Of a DNA stretch of 64,000 nucleotides, positions 25,013 to 37,230 are shown piece by piece. Source of the stretch: Coriobacteriaceae bacterium EMTCatB1 (GTDB lineage Bacteria; Actinomycetota; Coriobacteriia; Anaerosomatales; Anaerosomataceae). Numbering within the stretch: position 1 is the first letter of the stretch; each line of letters opens with the position of its first letter. A program made the position numbers and the translations under genes. The stretch is taken from the NCBI GenBank assembly GCA_001950395.1, contig BDLO01000001.1, positions 1,277,979 through 1,341,978 on the forward strand, in the 5' to 3' direction. Under the pieces are notes generated by a model. That model made no database searches. It was not told the origin of the DNA and saw only the letters and a program-made list of their open reading frames with translations.

Positions 25013-28000
25013 CTAGAACCCTTTCATGATGTCGACCAAATAGCTGGCGACGTCGTCGCTCACCGCACCCGGGCCGCCAAGGATCTGGATCTTCTCCACC
25101 TCGTCGAGGTGCACGAGGAGCGCGTCCTCGGTCTCCGGGCTCAGCCACGACGGGTCCGTCAGCAGCATCACGCCGTGCGCTTTGCCGAGCGCAGGAGCGC
25201 CTGCGAGCGCATCCGGGAAGTTGCGGCCGCTTGCGATGCCGACCCTGCCGAACGACGCCCAACCCTGCTCCCACGCGAACTCGGCCACGGCGGCGGCGGT
25301 CTCGTACCGATTCCTGCCTGCGAGCCGCTGGGCATCCGGGTACCCGAGGTCGTCTGGCAGCCACTCGCTCACGACGCCCTCGCCGCCGACGACGTAGATG
25401 GAATCGACGTTCTCGCCCAGGAAGTCCGCCACCGACGGCGCTGCTTCGTCATACCGCACGAGCAGCACCGGCGTCTTGCGAGACCATGTGTAGGGCGACG
25501 CCGACAGCGGATCAGCGAAGCTGTAACCGTTCGCGATGAACGCCTCGCGGCAGAACTCGTCGCCCATCTTCTCCTTGACTCGCGCCGCTACTTTCGCCGA
25601 CGTCTCAAAGCGGTCGCTGCCGCCGATGCGCTCGACCGTAAGCCCGCTGGGGAGCGCATTCTTCACGGTGTCGGACACCGCACCCGTACCACCGACGATG
25701 ATCACCCGTGATGCACCCAGCCGCGCGATCTCGTCAGCCACCCCTGCCGTCAGCCGCGTCGGCTCGGTCAACAGTATCGGCGCGTCGTACGCACCCGCGA
25801 GCGCAGACGCGCTGAGCGCGTCAGGGAAGGTGGCGCCGGAGACGAGCACGACCGTGTCCGCCGAGTCGAAGGACGCCTGGCAGACTTCGATCGCCGTGGC
25901 GTACCGGTTCGCGCCGAAGTGGCGCACGACGCCTTCGCCGGGAACGGTGCTGACCGCGTCGGACGCATCGCTCTCGTTGCCCACGCCGTCGACTGCCGTC
26001 ACCTTGAAGAAGTACTCCACACCCCCGTCAAGGCCTCGCGCGTAGAACTGCGGCTCCTCGACCAGGCCGTCTTCGTTCGCCTTGCTCCACGGCCCACCGG
26101 CATCCGTCGCGACGTAGACGTTCCAGCCGACGACCGACTCGTCGTCGGGCAGCAGCCACTGCAGCGCCGCGCCGTAGTTGACGTTGAAGACCTCGACGCC
26201 GAAAGGCGGCTTAGGCGTCTCCTTGTCGTAGTAGACGATGGCGGAGCAGTCCAGGAGATTGCCCGCATCGTCTCGGTACTGCGCGAACACGAGCGTCGGT
26301 CCATCGACGTCGGGCAGGACGAGATCCTTCGTCGCCGCGAATGGCTCCCAATCACCCCAGCCCTCGCCCGTATCGATGCGCATCTCAGTCGCCCCGGTCA
26401 CATCCGAGACGAGAGTGACGTTGCGCGAGTCGGTGAAGTACATCTCCTCGCCGGAGACTGCGCTCCTCTTCAGGTCGAGGCTATCGAAGCAACACGTCCC
26501 TTCGGGGGCTTTCGCGTCGACCACGATGCTGGTCGACACCGGCTCAGAGACGTTGCCCGAAGCGTCGTATGCGAACACCGCGTAGTACGCCCTCGTGCCG
26601 TCAGGCAGGAGCATCGCGTCGAAGTCCCACGCGGAAGCACCCATGCCGTCGAACACGCATGTAGCAGACGGATCGTCGAATGCGGTCGGCGTCGTGTCGG
26701 TTCGGCGCAAGACACGCACGCCTGCGACCTGCCACGCCGGCGGGTTCATCCAGCTCAACACCACGGCGCCATCGCGCATCGTGGCCTCGAGGAACTGGAC
26801 GGGCTCCGGCGGCAACTGGTCGGTGACGGTGACCGTCGCGTACGCGCCATCCGACCAGTTGAGGTTCTCGTCTACCGCAAACGCGGCGTAGTGCACCTCG
26901 GTGCTATCTGCGATTCCTGTGTCGTGGAACTCGCCGTCCGTGCCCTCGTACACCACGAGCGCATCGGGGTCTTCAGGACCCACAGGGTCCACGCCTTCTC
27001 GCCTCAGGATCCTCGTGTAGGCAAAGTCGGGATCGGACGGGTCGATCCACGACAGCAGCGCATCGCCGTCAGCGCCGTTCTCCGCCGAGAAGTCCGCGGG
27101 TGCCGCCGGGCCCGTGAAGTCGGAGGTTATGCGGACGCCGCGGACGTAGGCCCAGCCCGACGACACGTCGTCGAGGTTGGCCCTCACGCGGAAACGAGCG
27201 TCACTGGTCTCCACGTCAGGAACGGTGAAGGGCACCGACTGCTCGCCCGCGCCTGCGGTCCCCAGCGGCGTGTACTCGTGCGACGTGAGCACGATGTCGT
27301 CGATGGCGACGAAATCGGCATCGGTGTCCGTGGCTTCGGGATCCATCATGGCGTAGATGAGCAGCTGGTGCGTTCCGGGAGCAAGCTCTACAGACTGGTT
27401 CGACCAGCCGCCGCCTTGCGGCACGTCGAAGTACTGCATGTCGTCGACTGTCACTGAGGCCCAGATGCCCTGGCTAGCGCTCGCCCACCACGAGAGCGTG
27501 CCTCCACTTTCTGGGACGTCGATCGTCGTCGAGACCGCGGCGTAACCGTCCGGCACGAGATCGCCGCTCCACATGCTGTAGTCGCCGCTGTGCGCGTAGC
27601 CCGTGGTCTCCCACGAAGCGCCTTCGAGGACGTCCCATCCTGCGATGTCGCCGTCTTCGAAATCTTCCTCCCACGTGACGACCGGCAGGCCGATCTCGGC
27701 CTCGAAGGTGGCGTCTTGCGACCCGCCAGGGGCGGGCAGCCACCGGACTTCGGACTCGGTGCCCGCGCGCAGGACGTCTCCGCTCTTCGGAGCGACGATC
27801 GTGGGCCGCCCGGGATAGCTGTCGAAGACACGAGACAGGTTCAGCCGACCGCCGGACGAGACCTTGCCCTGGAGGGCGGGAACCCGGTCGGCTGTGTTCT
27901 CGATACGCGCCTTGACCTCGTCAGCCGGCATGTCAGGCGCAGCCGCAAGGATGTGAGCGGCAGCGCCCGAGACGTGCGGAGCCGCCATCGAGGTGCCGCT

Positions 28001-29878
28001 CAAAGGACCGTATCCGCCCATCTCGAAGATGACGGTGGCGCGGTCGTCTGCGGGCATGATCGGGTCGCTGCCGGTCGGCCAGTAGCCTTCGTACCACGTG
28101 GTGTATGCGTCGTTGAGCATGCCGGAGATGCCAGTGAAAGCCGTCTTCGGCCTCCCGCGCAGCGCGTACGCCCACGTCGCCCAGTCGATCGGGTACGCGT
28201 GCAGGTAGTTGAGCAGCCAGTCCGAGTCGAACCAGAAGACGTCGGCCCCCGCTTCGCCGCTCGCCAGAAGCAGCCGGCCGCCACTGTCGAGGTACTGGGC
28301 GATGGCCGCTCGATCCTTCTGGTCCAACGTATTGGCCTCGTACCACCCGGCTGGAACCGCGCCGGTGAACCAGACGACGACCTTGCCTTGCATCGTCGAC
28401 GCGGACGGCGTGCCTTTCGTCTCGGTCGACCACGTGCTCACCGATGTGTAACCAGCTGCAGCGAGCGCGTCCGTGTAGAACGAGAGCCGCTCCCCAGGGG
28501 TCTCTCCCATCTGGCTCGGCTTGCTGTCGTCGACGACCAGGATCCTCGTGCCGGTTGTCGCACCCAGCTGCTGCAGCGAGGTCAGCAGCGCCTGACGCGC
28601 CGAAGCCGCCGGCTCGATCGCCTCCAGGCAGAACGCCAAGTACGCCACCTTGAACGGCACGTCATTCACGAACACGCCGACCGAGTCATATGGGAGCGTA
28701 GAAGTGACTTCCTCGCCAGGAGCACCGAGCTCCACGGTCTCGTCGCCGTAGTTCGAGAACCACGACAGCTCGTCGTTGTGATCCGTCGATGCGACGGTGA
28801 TCACGCAGGTGGCGTCAGACGAGGCCGGATACGCCCACTCGCCGTACTCGTCGGTGTCGGCCGAATCATTGCCCGCGGCGACTGAGACGATGACACCGTG
28901 CTCGGCCGCATACTGCAACGCCTCTTCGATGACTTCAGACTGCGGGCCGCCCCACGAGCAGTTGATGACGTCTGCGCCGTTGTCGACCGCGTAGATGATG
29001 GCTTCGGCGCCCTCGTACTCACCGCCGCCGCCCGGTCCGAGGAACTTCACAGGCATGATCGTCACGTCGTGATTGACGCCAGCCATGCCGAGGCCGTTGT
29101 CTCCGACCGCGCCGATGATGCCTGCGACGTGCGTGCCGTGCTGGTCCCCGTCTTCAGGATCGTAGACGGTGGAGTCGTACATCCAGAAGTCGAAGCCGTT
29201 TATGTCGTCGATGTAGCCGTTCTTGTCGTCGTCACGGCCGTTGCCCGGGATCTCCCCGGGGTTGCGCCAGATGTTGTCCTTCAGGTCCTCGTGATCGATG
29301 TAGACCCCCGTGTCGACGACGGCCACCACGACGCTCGATGAACCCGTGCCGTGCTCCCGCCACGCTTCCGGAGCGTCGATGTCCGCGTCAGGCGTCCCGC
29401 CGGTCTGGCCGACGTTGTGAAGCGCCCACTGCTGGGAGAACAGGGGGTCGTTCGGAAGCGGCAGGGTCACCGAAGGCCGGAAGATGCGCTCTGCCCGGGC
29501 TCGGACCGCGAGCCGGGACTTCGTCAGCGTCTTCGCAAGCTCGTCCGGCGTGAGCGTGTCGCGCGTCGGCTCGACGAGCGCCCAGCCCAGCTTGTTCGAC
29601 TGGCGAACGACCTTGAAGCCGATCTTGCGCGCCGCGGCCGCTATCTGCTCTCTAGGAACCCCCGGCAACCATCGCGCAACGACGCGCTTGGGCTCCTGCA
29701 GCTTCGTCGGCCCCGCGATGCCGGCGACCGCGTGCTCAGGGCGCTGCGCGTACCGGGACTTCAGGACAGGCGCCGCGCTCTTGCCCGCCGCAGGAAGCGC
29801 CGGCAGGCAGGCAACGACGAGCGCTATCACCACCACCCCTCGCAAGAAGCGTGCGTGCGTCGAACCGAATGCGCTCAT
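25013..29878 (-). CDS. secreted subtilisin-like (S8) protease with CWB2 cell-wall-binding repeats
   Basis: A 1621-residue exported protease. Signal peptide at 1-33, propeptide to about 140, then the S8 domain: VVDTG (Asp189), HGTHVAG (His247), AAGND (oxyanion Asn337) and SGTSMAAPH (Ser630). About 220 residues are inserted between Asn337 and Ser630; part (ILVVDDSKP, KVVVWFTGAV, GGRLLLASGEAG) looks like a flavodoxin/ThuA-like alpha-beta domain. A carbohydrate-binding-like jelly-roll (EDFEDGDIAGWDV) and several fibronectin-III-like domains follow. Three CWB2 repeats form the C-terminus (FGANRYATA, IGGSDRFETS, LAGRNRYETA), attaching it to the cell wall. The start ATG 29878 has GAGAGGGGGA upstream, so the track's extra 11 residues are dropped. 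Confidence 0.95.
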   Translation of the reverse strand: MSAFGSTHARFLRGVVVIALVVACLPALPAAGKSAAPVLKSRYAQRPEHAVAGIAGPTKLQEPKRVVARWLPGVPREQIAAAARKIGFKVVRQSNKLGWALVEPTRDTLTPDELAKTLTKSRLAVRARAERIFRPSVTLPLPNDPLFSQQWALHNVGQTGGTPDADIDAPEAWREHGTGSSSVVVAVVDTGVYIDHEDLKDNIWRNPGEIPGNGRDDDKNGYIDDINGFDFWMYDSTVYDPEDGDQHGTHVAGIIGAVGDNGLGMAGVNHDVTIMPVKFLGPGGGGEYEGAEAIIYAVDNGADVINCSWGGPQSEVIEEALQYAAEHGVIVSVAAGNDSADTDEYGEWAYPASSDATCVITVASTDHNDELSWFSNYGDETVELGAPGEEVTSTLPYDSVGVFVNDVPFKVAYLAFCLEAIEPAASARQALLTSLQQLGATTGTRILVVDDSKPSQMGETPGERLSFYTDALAAAGYTSVSTWSTETKGTPSASTMQGKVVVWFTGAVPAGWYEANTLDQKDRAAIAQYLDSGGRLLLASGEAGADVFWFDSDWLLNYLHAYPIDWATWAYALRGRPKTAFTGISGMLNDAYTTWYEGYWPTGSDPIMPADDRATVIFEMGGYGPLSGTSMAAPHVSGAAAHILAAAPDMPADEVKARIENTADRVPALQGKVSSGGRLNLSRVFDSYPGRPTIVAPKSGDVLRAGTESEVRWLPAPGGSQDATFEAEIGLPVVTWEEDFEDGDIAGWDVLEGASWETTGYAHSGDYSMWSGDLVPDGYAAVSTTIDVPESGGTLSWWASASQGIWASVTVDDMQYFDVPQGGGWSNQSVELAPGTHQLLIYAMMDPEATDTDADFVAIDDIVLTSHEYTPLGTAGAGEQSVPFTVPDVETSDARFRVRANLDDVSSGWAYVRGVRITSDFTGPAAPADFSAENGADGDALLSWIDPSDPDFAYTRILRREGVDPVGPEDPDALVVYEGTDGEFHDTGIADSTEVHYAAFAVDENLNWSDGAYATVTVTDQLPPEPVQFLEATMRDGAVVLSWMNPPAWQVAGVRVLRRTDTTPTAFDDPSATCVFDGMGASAWDFDAMLLPDGTRAYYAVFAYDASGNVSEPVSTSIVVDAKAPEGTCCFDSLDLKRSAVSGEEMYFTDSRNVTLVSDVTGATEMRIDTGEGWGDWEPFAATKDLVLPDVDGPTLVFAQYRDDAGNLLDCSAIVYYDKETPKPPFGVEVFNVNYGAALQWLLPDDESVVGWNVYVATDAGGPWSKANEDGLVEEPQFYARGLDGGVEYFFKVTAVDGVGNESDASDAVSTVPGEGVVRHFGANRYATAIEVCQASFDSADTVVLVSGATFPDALSASALAGAYDAPILLTEPTRLTAGVADEIARLGASRVIIVGGTGAVSDTVKNALPSGLTVERIGGSDRFETSAKVAARVKEKMGDEFCREAFIANGYSFADPLSASPYTWSRKTPVLLVRYDEAAPSVADFLGENVDSIYVVGGEGVVSEWLPDDLGYPDAQRLAGRNRYETAAAVAEFAWEQGWASFGRVGIASGRNFPDALAGAPALGKAHGVMLLTDPSWLSPETEDALLVHLDEVEKIQILGGPGAVSDDVASYLVDIMKGF

Positions 29879-30026
29879 GCGATCCCCCTCTCGATAACAG
29901 AACGCTGTCACGACGATTCATACCCCTTGTAGACGCTGATTCCTGCGAGCCGGTTCGCGAAACGAAGGAACCCATCGCCCGCAGGCCACGCAGTGTGCCT
30001 GCGAACCTCCTCGCAAGCACCGACCG

Positions 30027-30446
30027 TCACGCGATGACGCGCGCCAACACCGCGATTGCGAGCGAGGTTCCTAGACCCACGCTGGCCGCGGCAAGCCGGC
30101 CGGTGCCGAAGAACACCCGGCGCCCGACGAAGACGCCAGCCGCCGCCGGAACGACGTATCCGAGCACGAGCCCTCCTATCGCCCATACCGCGAGCCCGAC
30201 AGCCGAGGCGGCCTGCAAGAGAGCTGTCGAAGCCGCCAGTGCTCCCAACACGGCAGTGCCGTCACCCACCAGCCAGCTTGCGAGCACGACGGCCGCCGCC
30301 AGCGCCGCGTGCGGGCGACCCGCGCCCCGGAACCCCGCAACGAGACCGGCAGCTGCTGCTCCAAGAGCGGATGCAAGCGGATTGAACTCCAGCGCGAGGC
30401 GCCAGCCGTCGCGCACGGCGCCAAGGAGGAGCCCCGCGTCCGTCAT
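30027..30446 (-). CDS. small hydrophobic membrane protein downstream of purF
   Basis: A 139-residue Ala/Gly/Val-rich integral membrane protein with four likely helices and no recognised motif. Its ATG overlaps the purF stop as ATGA, so it is the last gene of the purine operon. The family is unknown to me. The sequence is low in complexity but open, coupled to its neighbour and has normal codon use. A 148-bp gap before the protease start holds that gene's ribosome site and presumably its promoter; I see no clear riboswitch there. Confidence 0.6.
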   Translation of the reverse strand: MTDAGLLLGAVRDGWRLALEFNPLASALGAAAAGLVAGFRGAGRPHAALAAAVVLASWLVGDGTAVLGALAASTALLQAASAVGLAVWAIGGLVLGYVVPAAAGVFVGRRVFFGTGRLAAASVGLGTSLAIAVLARVIA

Positions 30447-31903
30447 CCGACCGGCGCCTCGAGACGGAACTTGCCGCGGCGCACGGACTCAGGGATCTCG
30501 ATCGGGTACTCGCCGGTGAAGCACGCCAGGCAGTACTCCGAAGCTGCGCGCCCGGTCGCCGCCACCATGTCCTCCACGGACAGGTACGCGAGCGAATCAG
30601 CGCCGATGTGCATGCGGATCTCCTCGACCGTGTGGTCCGAGGCGATGAGCTGCTCTTGCGTGTCCGTGTCGATGCCGTAGAAGCACGGCCACTTCACGGG
30701 CGGCGAGGTGATGCGCATGTGCACCTCGGCGGCGCCGGCGTCTTTCAGCAGCGCAACGAGCTGCCTGGTGGTGTTGCCGCGCACGATGGAGTCGTCGACC
30801 ACGACGAGCCGCTTGCCCGCAATCACGTGCTTGAGCGGGTTCAGCTTCAAACGGATCCCCTGCTGCCGGAGCGACTGCGTCGGCGAGATGAACGTCCGGC
30901 CGACGTAGCGGTTCTTCACGAGCCCCTCCGCGTACGGGATACCGCTCTCCTTCGCGAAGCCGACGGCAGCCGGCCCGCCGGTGTCGGGCACGCCGATCAC
31001 GAGGTCCGCTTCGACCGGCGCAGACCTCGCCATCGCCTCGCCCATCCGCATGCGCGCCTCGTAGAGCGAGCAGTCCAGGAGCACGCTGTCGGGACGCGCG
31101 AAGTACACGAACTCGAACATGCACAGCGCGTGCCTCGACTCGGGCACGGCCTGCTCGGTCTCCAGCCCGTTCGGACCGACCTTGATCATCTCGCCAGGAC
31201 GCACGTCACGCACCCACGTCGCTCCGACGATGTCGAGCGCGCACGTCTCGGATGCGACCACCCACCCGCCTCCCGGCAGCGACCCGAGCACCAGGGGCCG
31301 GACGCCGTGCGGGTCACGGAACGCGTACAGCGCCTCCTCTGTCATCAGCACGACCGAGTATGCGCCCGAGATGAGCCGCATCGTCTCGCGGATGCCGCCA
31401 CGGATGGAGTTGTGCTGCTGGGTGAAGTCGTCGACGAGAGAGGCGATCACCTCGGAGTCGGTGGTGGAGCGGAATCGGAAGCCGGCGCCTTTCAATTGCT
31501 GACGGAGCTCGAGCGTGTTGACCAGGTTGCCGTTGTGAGCGAGCGCGATGGTGTTCGGGCCGATGGACGACACCATCGGTTGCGCGTTCTCCCATTTCGA
31601 GCTCGCGCCAGTGGTGGAGTACCGCGTGTGGCCAATCGCGACGTGGCCTTGCAAGGTCGCAAGGTCGCTCTCTTTGAAGACCTGCGGGACGAGACCGAGG
31701 TTCTTGACCACCGTGAGCGTGTGACCGTCGCCGACCGCGATGCCGGCGGATTCCTGGCCGCGATGCTGCAGCGCGTGCAGGCCGAAGTACGTCAGCCGCG
31801 CCACGTCCTCGCCAGGCGCGTAGACGCCGAAGACGCCGCACGCCTCTTCGGGACGATCGGGCCCGTCCGCAACGGTGGAGAAATCGAGGATGTCGCCGGT
31901 CAT
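30443..31903 (-). CDS. purF: amidophosphoribosyltransferase
   Basis: A 486-residue enzyme for the first step of purine synthesis. A short propeptide ends at EEACGVFGV, leaving Cys as the N-terminal nucleophile of the glutaminase domain; YFGLHALQHRGQESAG follows. The PRPP loop is VVVDDSIVRGNTT. Cysteines in LCMFEFVYFARPDS, LLDCSLYEARMRMG and CLACFTGEYP match the Fe-S-containing Bacillus-type PurF. The track's 88-residue extension is frame read-through from purL, so ATG 31903 is used. Confidence 0.96.
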   Translation of the reverse strand: MTGDILDFSTVADGPDRPEEACGVFGVYAPGEDVARLTYFGLHALQHRGQESAGIAVGDGHTLTVVKNLGLVPQVFKESDLATLQGHVAIGHTRYSTTGASSKWENAQPMVSSIGPNTIALAHNGNLVNTLELRQQLKGAGFRFRSTTDSEVIASLVDDFTQQHNSIRGGIRETMRLISGAYSVVLMTEEALYAFRDPHGVRPLVLGSLPGGGWVVASETCALDIVGATWVRDVRPGEMIKVGPNGLETEQAVPESRHALCMFEFVYFARPDSVLLDCSLYEARMRMGEAMARSAPVEADLVIGVPDTGGPAAVGFAKESGIPYAEGLVKNRYVGRTFISPTQSLRQQGIRLKLNPLKHVIAGKRLVVVDDSIVRGNTTRQLVALLKDAGAAEVHMRITSPPVKWPCFYGIDTDTQEQLIASDHTVEEIRMHIGADSLAYLSVEDMVAATGRAASEYCLACFTGEYPIEIPESVRRGKFRLEAPVG

Positions 31904-31964
31904 TCGCTTGCAGACCTCGTGGCTGGAGCCGGACGCGCGTAGCATACCACGGGCGCTGGACGGC

Positions 31965-34234
<2,270 letters not shown>

Positions 34235-34238
<4 letters not shown>

Positions 34239-34636
34239 GAGTCCTCCTCGACTACTCCGCTCGTCGACGAGCCCGCGCCGCCTCCAGGCACCACCGGCGC
34301 TGCGACGGGCCCCGGCGCTTCGGGCGGCTCCTGCTCCCGCCTCGGAGGCGGGAACACGACGCGCAAGAGGTATGCGACGTCGACGATGATCGCGACGACG
34401 TACGAGATGCCGAAGATCGTGAGCACATGCTTCTGGCTCTTGAAGACGAACAGCGCAGCGAACGCGAGGACGTATTCCGCAGCGAGCACCACCCACACCC
34501 AGCGCGCCCACGGGCGACGCCAGCGCTCCACGCGACGACCGAGCGCGTGGACGATCACGAACAGCGCGAGCACCACGAGCGCGAACGCGAGCGCCTGCAA
34601 GAAGAGCGCGAGAGGCCCTGTCATCGTCCCTGACAT
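34235..34636 (-). CDS. small membrane protein between purQ and purL
   Basis: A 133-residue protein with three or four transmembrane helices (ALFLQALAFALVVLALFVIV, WVWVVLAAEYVLAFAALFVF, FGISYVVAIIVDVAYLLRVV) and a proline/glycine-rich C-terminal tail. I do not recognise the family. It begins a single base after the purQ stop and its stop overlaps the purL GTG, so it is translated as part of the purine operon. No enzymatic motif is present. Confidence 0.7.
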
Positions 34637-34637
34637 C

Positions 34638-35336
34638 TCAGCTCCCGATCTTCGCCATGCGCCGCACGATGGCCTCGAATACGACGCGGCCGTCAGTCCC
34701 GCCCGTGAGCGGATCGACCGCCCGCTCCGGGTGCGGCATCAGCCCGAACACGTTGCCGCGCTCGTTGCAGACGCCCGCGATGTCGTCGAGCGCCCCGTTC
34801 GGCGCGCTTCCGCCTGGCGCACGCGAGCCGTCCGGCTCGCAGTACCGCACGACGACTTGCCCGTTGCCGTTCAAACGCTCGAGCGTCTGCTCGTCGCAGA
34901 AGTAGTTGCCCTCGTTGTGGTTGATGGGGATGCGAAGGACGCTGCCGGGCTCGGCGTCGAGCCAGTGGCAGACGCTCGCCTCGACGCGCAGCGTCACCTC
35001 TTTGCAGATGAACTTCAGCCCGCGATTGCGCAGGAGCGCTCCGGGGAGCAGGTGCGCCTCGGTGAGGATCTGGAACCCGTTGCAGATCCCCAGCACGGGG
35101 CCGCCGCGCTCCGCGAACCGCACGACCTCGTTCATCACCGGCGAGAAGCGCGCGACGGCGCCGCACCGGATGTAGTCGCCGTACGAGAAGCCGCCGGGGA
35201 GCACCACCGCGTCGAGGCCGCTCAAGTCCTGTTCGCCGTGCCAGACGTACCGCGACTCGAGACCCAGCACGTCGAGCGCGTGCTTGACGTCTTGCTCGCA
35301 GTTCGAGCCCGGGAAGACGACGATGCCGAACCGCAC
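34638..35336 (-). CDS. purQ: phosphoribosylformylglycinamidine synthase subunit PurQ
   Basis: A 232-residue class I glutamine amidotransferase that supplies ammonia to PurL. Visible are the N-terminal GIVVFPGSNCEQD, the oxyanion region LPGGFSYGDY, the nucleophile elbow GICNGFQ and the His-Glu pair in MPHPERA. It lies 3 nt after purS and directly before the membrane gene and purL, in the usual order purS-purQ-purL. Confidence 0.97.
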   Translation of the reverse strand: MRFGIVVFPGSNCEQDVKHALDVLGLESRYVWHGEQDLSGLDAVVLPGGFSYGDYIRCGAVARFSPVMNEVVRFAERGGPVLGICNGFQILTEAHLLPGALLRNRGLKFICKEVTLRVEASVCHWLDAEPGSVLRIPINHNEGNYFCDEQTLERLNGNGQVVVRYCEPDGSRAPGGSAPNGALDDIAGVCNERGNVFGLMPHPERAVDPLTGGTDGRVVFEAIVRRMAKIGS

Positions 35337-35339
35337 CGA

Positions 35340-35582
35340 TCAGTCCCCCTCGACGCGCACGATGCGGAAGTCCTCAATCACCGGGTTCGCAAGCAGCTTC
35401 TCGCACATCTCGCGCACCCGGTCCTCGCTCGTCCCGTCAGCGACCTCGAGCTGCACGTACTTGCCGATGCGCACCGAACGCACCTCGTCGTAGCCCAGAT
35501 GCTGCAACGCCCGCTCCGCAGTCGCCCCCGGCGGGTCGAAGATGCCCTTCTTGTACGTGACGTAGACGTCGAACCTGGCCAC
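35340..35582 (-). CDS. purS: phosphoribosylformylglycinamidine synthase subunit PurS
   Basis: An 80-residue small structural subunit that bridges PurQ and PurL in the FGAM synthase complex. The sequence carries the family's YVTYKKGIFDPPGATAERAL start, GYDEVRSVRIGKYVQLE and CEKLLANPVIEDFRI. The size is standard. Confidence 0.96.
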   Translation of the reverse strand: MARFDVYVTYKKGIFDPPGATAERALQHLGYDEVRSVRIGKYVQLEVADGTSEDRVREMCEKLLANPVIEDFRIVRVEGD

Positions 35583-35594
35583 GGCCGCTCCCCT

Positions 35595-35888
35595 TCAGTC
35601 GAGTTCCACGCGCGCGGCGTCCTCGAGCTCCCGCTTGCGCGCTCTCACCGCCGCGTCGATGCGCCTTCTGCCGAACCACGTGACGATCAAGCCGGTCACC
35701 CACGCGAAGATCGCCGTGTAGGCGCCCCACGGGATGTCGTGGTGCACGCCGACCGCCCATCGCGAAGGACCCGCGACCGCATCGAACGACAGGAAGAACC
35801 CGAGGATGCCGAACGCGGACAGGGCCATGCCTGCCCAGGTGAGGTACACGTACGCGCGTACGCGCGCTGGAAGCTCCCTCACGCTCAC
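35595..35888 (-). CDS. two-helix membrane protein in the purine operon
   Basis: A 97-residue protein with two membrane helices (LTWAGMALSAFGILGFFLSF and WGAYTAIFAWVTGLIVTWFG) and a charged C-terminal tail. GTG 35888 overlaps the stop of the upstream gene as GTGA, with AAGGA nearby. The ORF track's 164-residue version is an upstream read-through. The function is unknown, and it is co-translated with its neighbours. Confidence 0.68.
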   Translation of the reverse strand: MSVRELPARVRAYVYLTWAGMALSAFGILGFFLSFDAVAGPSRWAVGVHHDIPWGAYTAIFAWVTGLIVTWFGRRRIDAAVRARKRELEDAARVELD

Positions 35889-36295
35889 TTCGCGTCCTTC
35901 TTCTGGCCCTTCTGCTGCTTGATGAGGTCGTTGCGCAGCCGACGGATGACCACGAGCTCGATGTACATCGCCGGGAAGAACGCTCCGGTGAGCACTGCCA
36001 TGCCGATGCGCTGCGCCGTCGCGTTGTGCCTGAGCGACGGCAGGTAACTCACCGCCGCCGTCACGATCATCACCGCGAACAGCGCCCACCAGATGCGGCG
36101 CCAGCGCTGGATCTCAGGGGAGGTCGGCAGCGCCGGAAGGGCGCGCTTCTTCTCGGCGGGCTGCTTCGGTTTGGAAGGCGCGCTTGGCGCCGACCCCGCC
36201 TCGCGCTTCGGCTTGAGCGACGACGCGCTCTTCTTGGTGGAGCCGACCTTCGCGTGCTTCTGGTAGCGGGGGTTGAGCGGGCTTCGTCTGGCCAT
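35885..36295 (-). CDS. membrane protein with long basic N-terminal tail
   Basis: A 136-residue protein. The first 62 residues are Lys/Ser/Pro-rich and strongly basic (KKSASSLKPKREAGSAP), followed by two helices (IWWALFAVMIVTAAVSYLP and MAVLTGAFFPAMYIELVVI) and a basic end. It starts 3 nt after the purC stop and ends by GTGA overlap with the next gene. The basic tail could touch RNA, nucleotide or phospholipid, but no family is recognised. Confidence 0.7.
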   Translation of the reverse strand: MARRSPLNPRYQKHAKVGSTKKSASSLKPKREAGSAPSAPSKPKQPAEKKRALPALPTSPEIQRWRRIWWALFAVMIVTAAVSYLPSLRHNATAQRIGMAVLTGAFFPAMYIELVVIRRLRNDLIKQQKGQKKDAK

Positions 36296-36298
36296 CGT

Positions 36299-37183
36299 TC
36301 ACTCGTTCTCGGGGACGAACGGCTCGCCGGTTATCGCCTCGTACGCCTCTACGTACTTCTCGGCAGTCATCACGATGACGTCTTCCGGGAGCGACGGCGC
36401 CGGCGGCTTCTTGTCCCAGCCGCTCGCCTCGAGCCAGTCGCGCACGAACTGCTTGTCGAAGCTCGGCTGCCCGTGACCCGGCTCGTAGGAGTCGGCAGGC
36501 CAGAATCGCGAGGAGTCCGGCGTGAGCACCTCATCGATGAGCGTGACTTCGCCGTCGACGAGCCCGAACTCGAACTTCGTGTCGGCGATGATGATGCCGC
36601 GCGAGCGAGCATGCTCCGCCGCGCGCTCATAGAGCTCAATCGAGGCGTCGCGCAGGCGTTTGGCGTGCGCCTCCCCGATGATCTCGCACATCCGCTCGAA
36701 CGAGATGTTCTCGTCGTGCTCGCCGACAGCCGCTTTCGTCGACGGCGTGAAGATCGGCTCGGGGAGGCGGTCGGACTCGACGAGGCCGGCCGGGAGCTTC
36801 TGGCCGCACACGGTGCCGTTCTCGCGGTACTCCTTCCACCCCGAGCCGGCGAGGTACCCGCGCACGATGCACTCCACCGGGAACACCTGCGCCTTGCGCA
36901 CCAGCATCATGCGGCCTTTGAGCGCGTCCGCGTACTCGGCGTACTGCTCCGGCAGATCGCGGACGTCGGCGGAGATGAGGTGGTTCGGGACGACGTCTTT
37001 CAGGTGGTCGAACCAGAACAACGAGATCTTCGTGAGGACTTCGCCCTTGTATGGAATCGGATCAGGGAGGACCACGTCGAACGCGCTGATGCGGTCAGTC
37101 GCCACGATCAGCAGCCGGTCGCCCAGATCGAAGATGTCGCGGACCTTGCCTTGAGCGTCGGGTGAAAGACCCGGCAACTGCAT
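36299..37183 (-). CDS. purC: phosphoribosylaminoimidazole-succinocarboxamide synthase
   Basis: A 294-residue SAICAR synthetase of the longer type. It has [42 protein letters not shown] and the Asp-rich [11 protein letters not shown] and [15 protein letters not shown]. The track begins 23 codons earlier; ATG 37183 with AAGGGG upstream fits the family start. It is the first gene of the nine-gene purine operon, and a promoter is readable 40-70 bp upstream. Confidence 0.96.
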   Translation of the reverse strand: MQLPGLSPDAQGKVRDIFDLGDRLLIVATDRISAFDVVLPDPIPYKGEVLTKISLFWFDHLKDVVPNHLISADVRDLPEQYAEYADALKGRMMLVRKAQVFPVECIVRGYLAGSGWKEYRENGTVCGQKLPAGLVESDRLPEPIFTPSTKAAVGEHDENISFERMCEIIGEAHAKRLRDASIELYERAAEHARSRGIIIADTKFEFGLVDGEVTLIDEVLTPDSSRFWPADSYEPGHGQPSFDKQFVRDWLEASGWDKKPPAPSLPEDVIVMTAEKYVEAYEAITGEPFVPENE

Positions 37184-37230
37184 GATGCCCCTTTCGACGC
37201 CGTCCAGATGGCGCGCTTCGCGCACCTCGC

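Noticed and set aside
25919-28885. Long plus-strand ORFs (512 and 431 aa) inside the subtilase
   Set aside because: They are antisense shadows of a gene with clear catalytic motifs. Arg/Val-rich sequence, no ribosome sites.
29879-30026. A riboswitch (c-di-GMP or c-di-AMP type) before the subtilase
   Set aside because: The leader has short GC-rich stems, but I could not match the conserved core of any riboswitch class.
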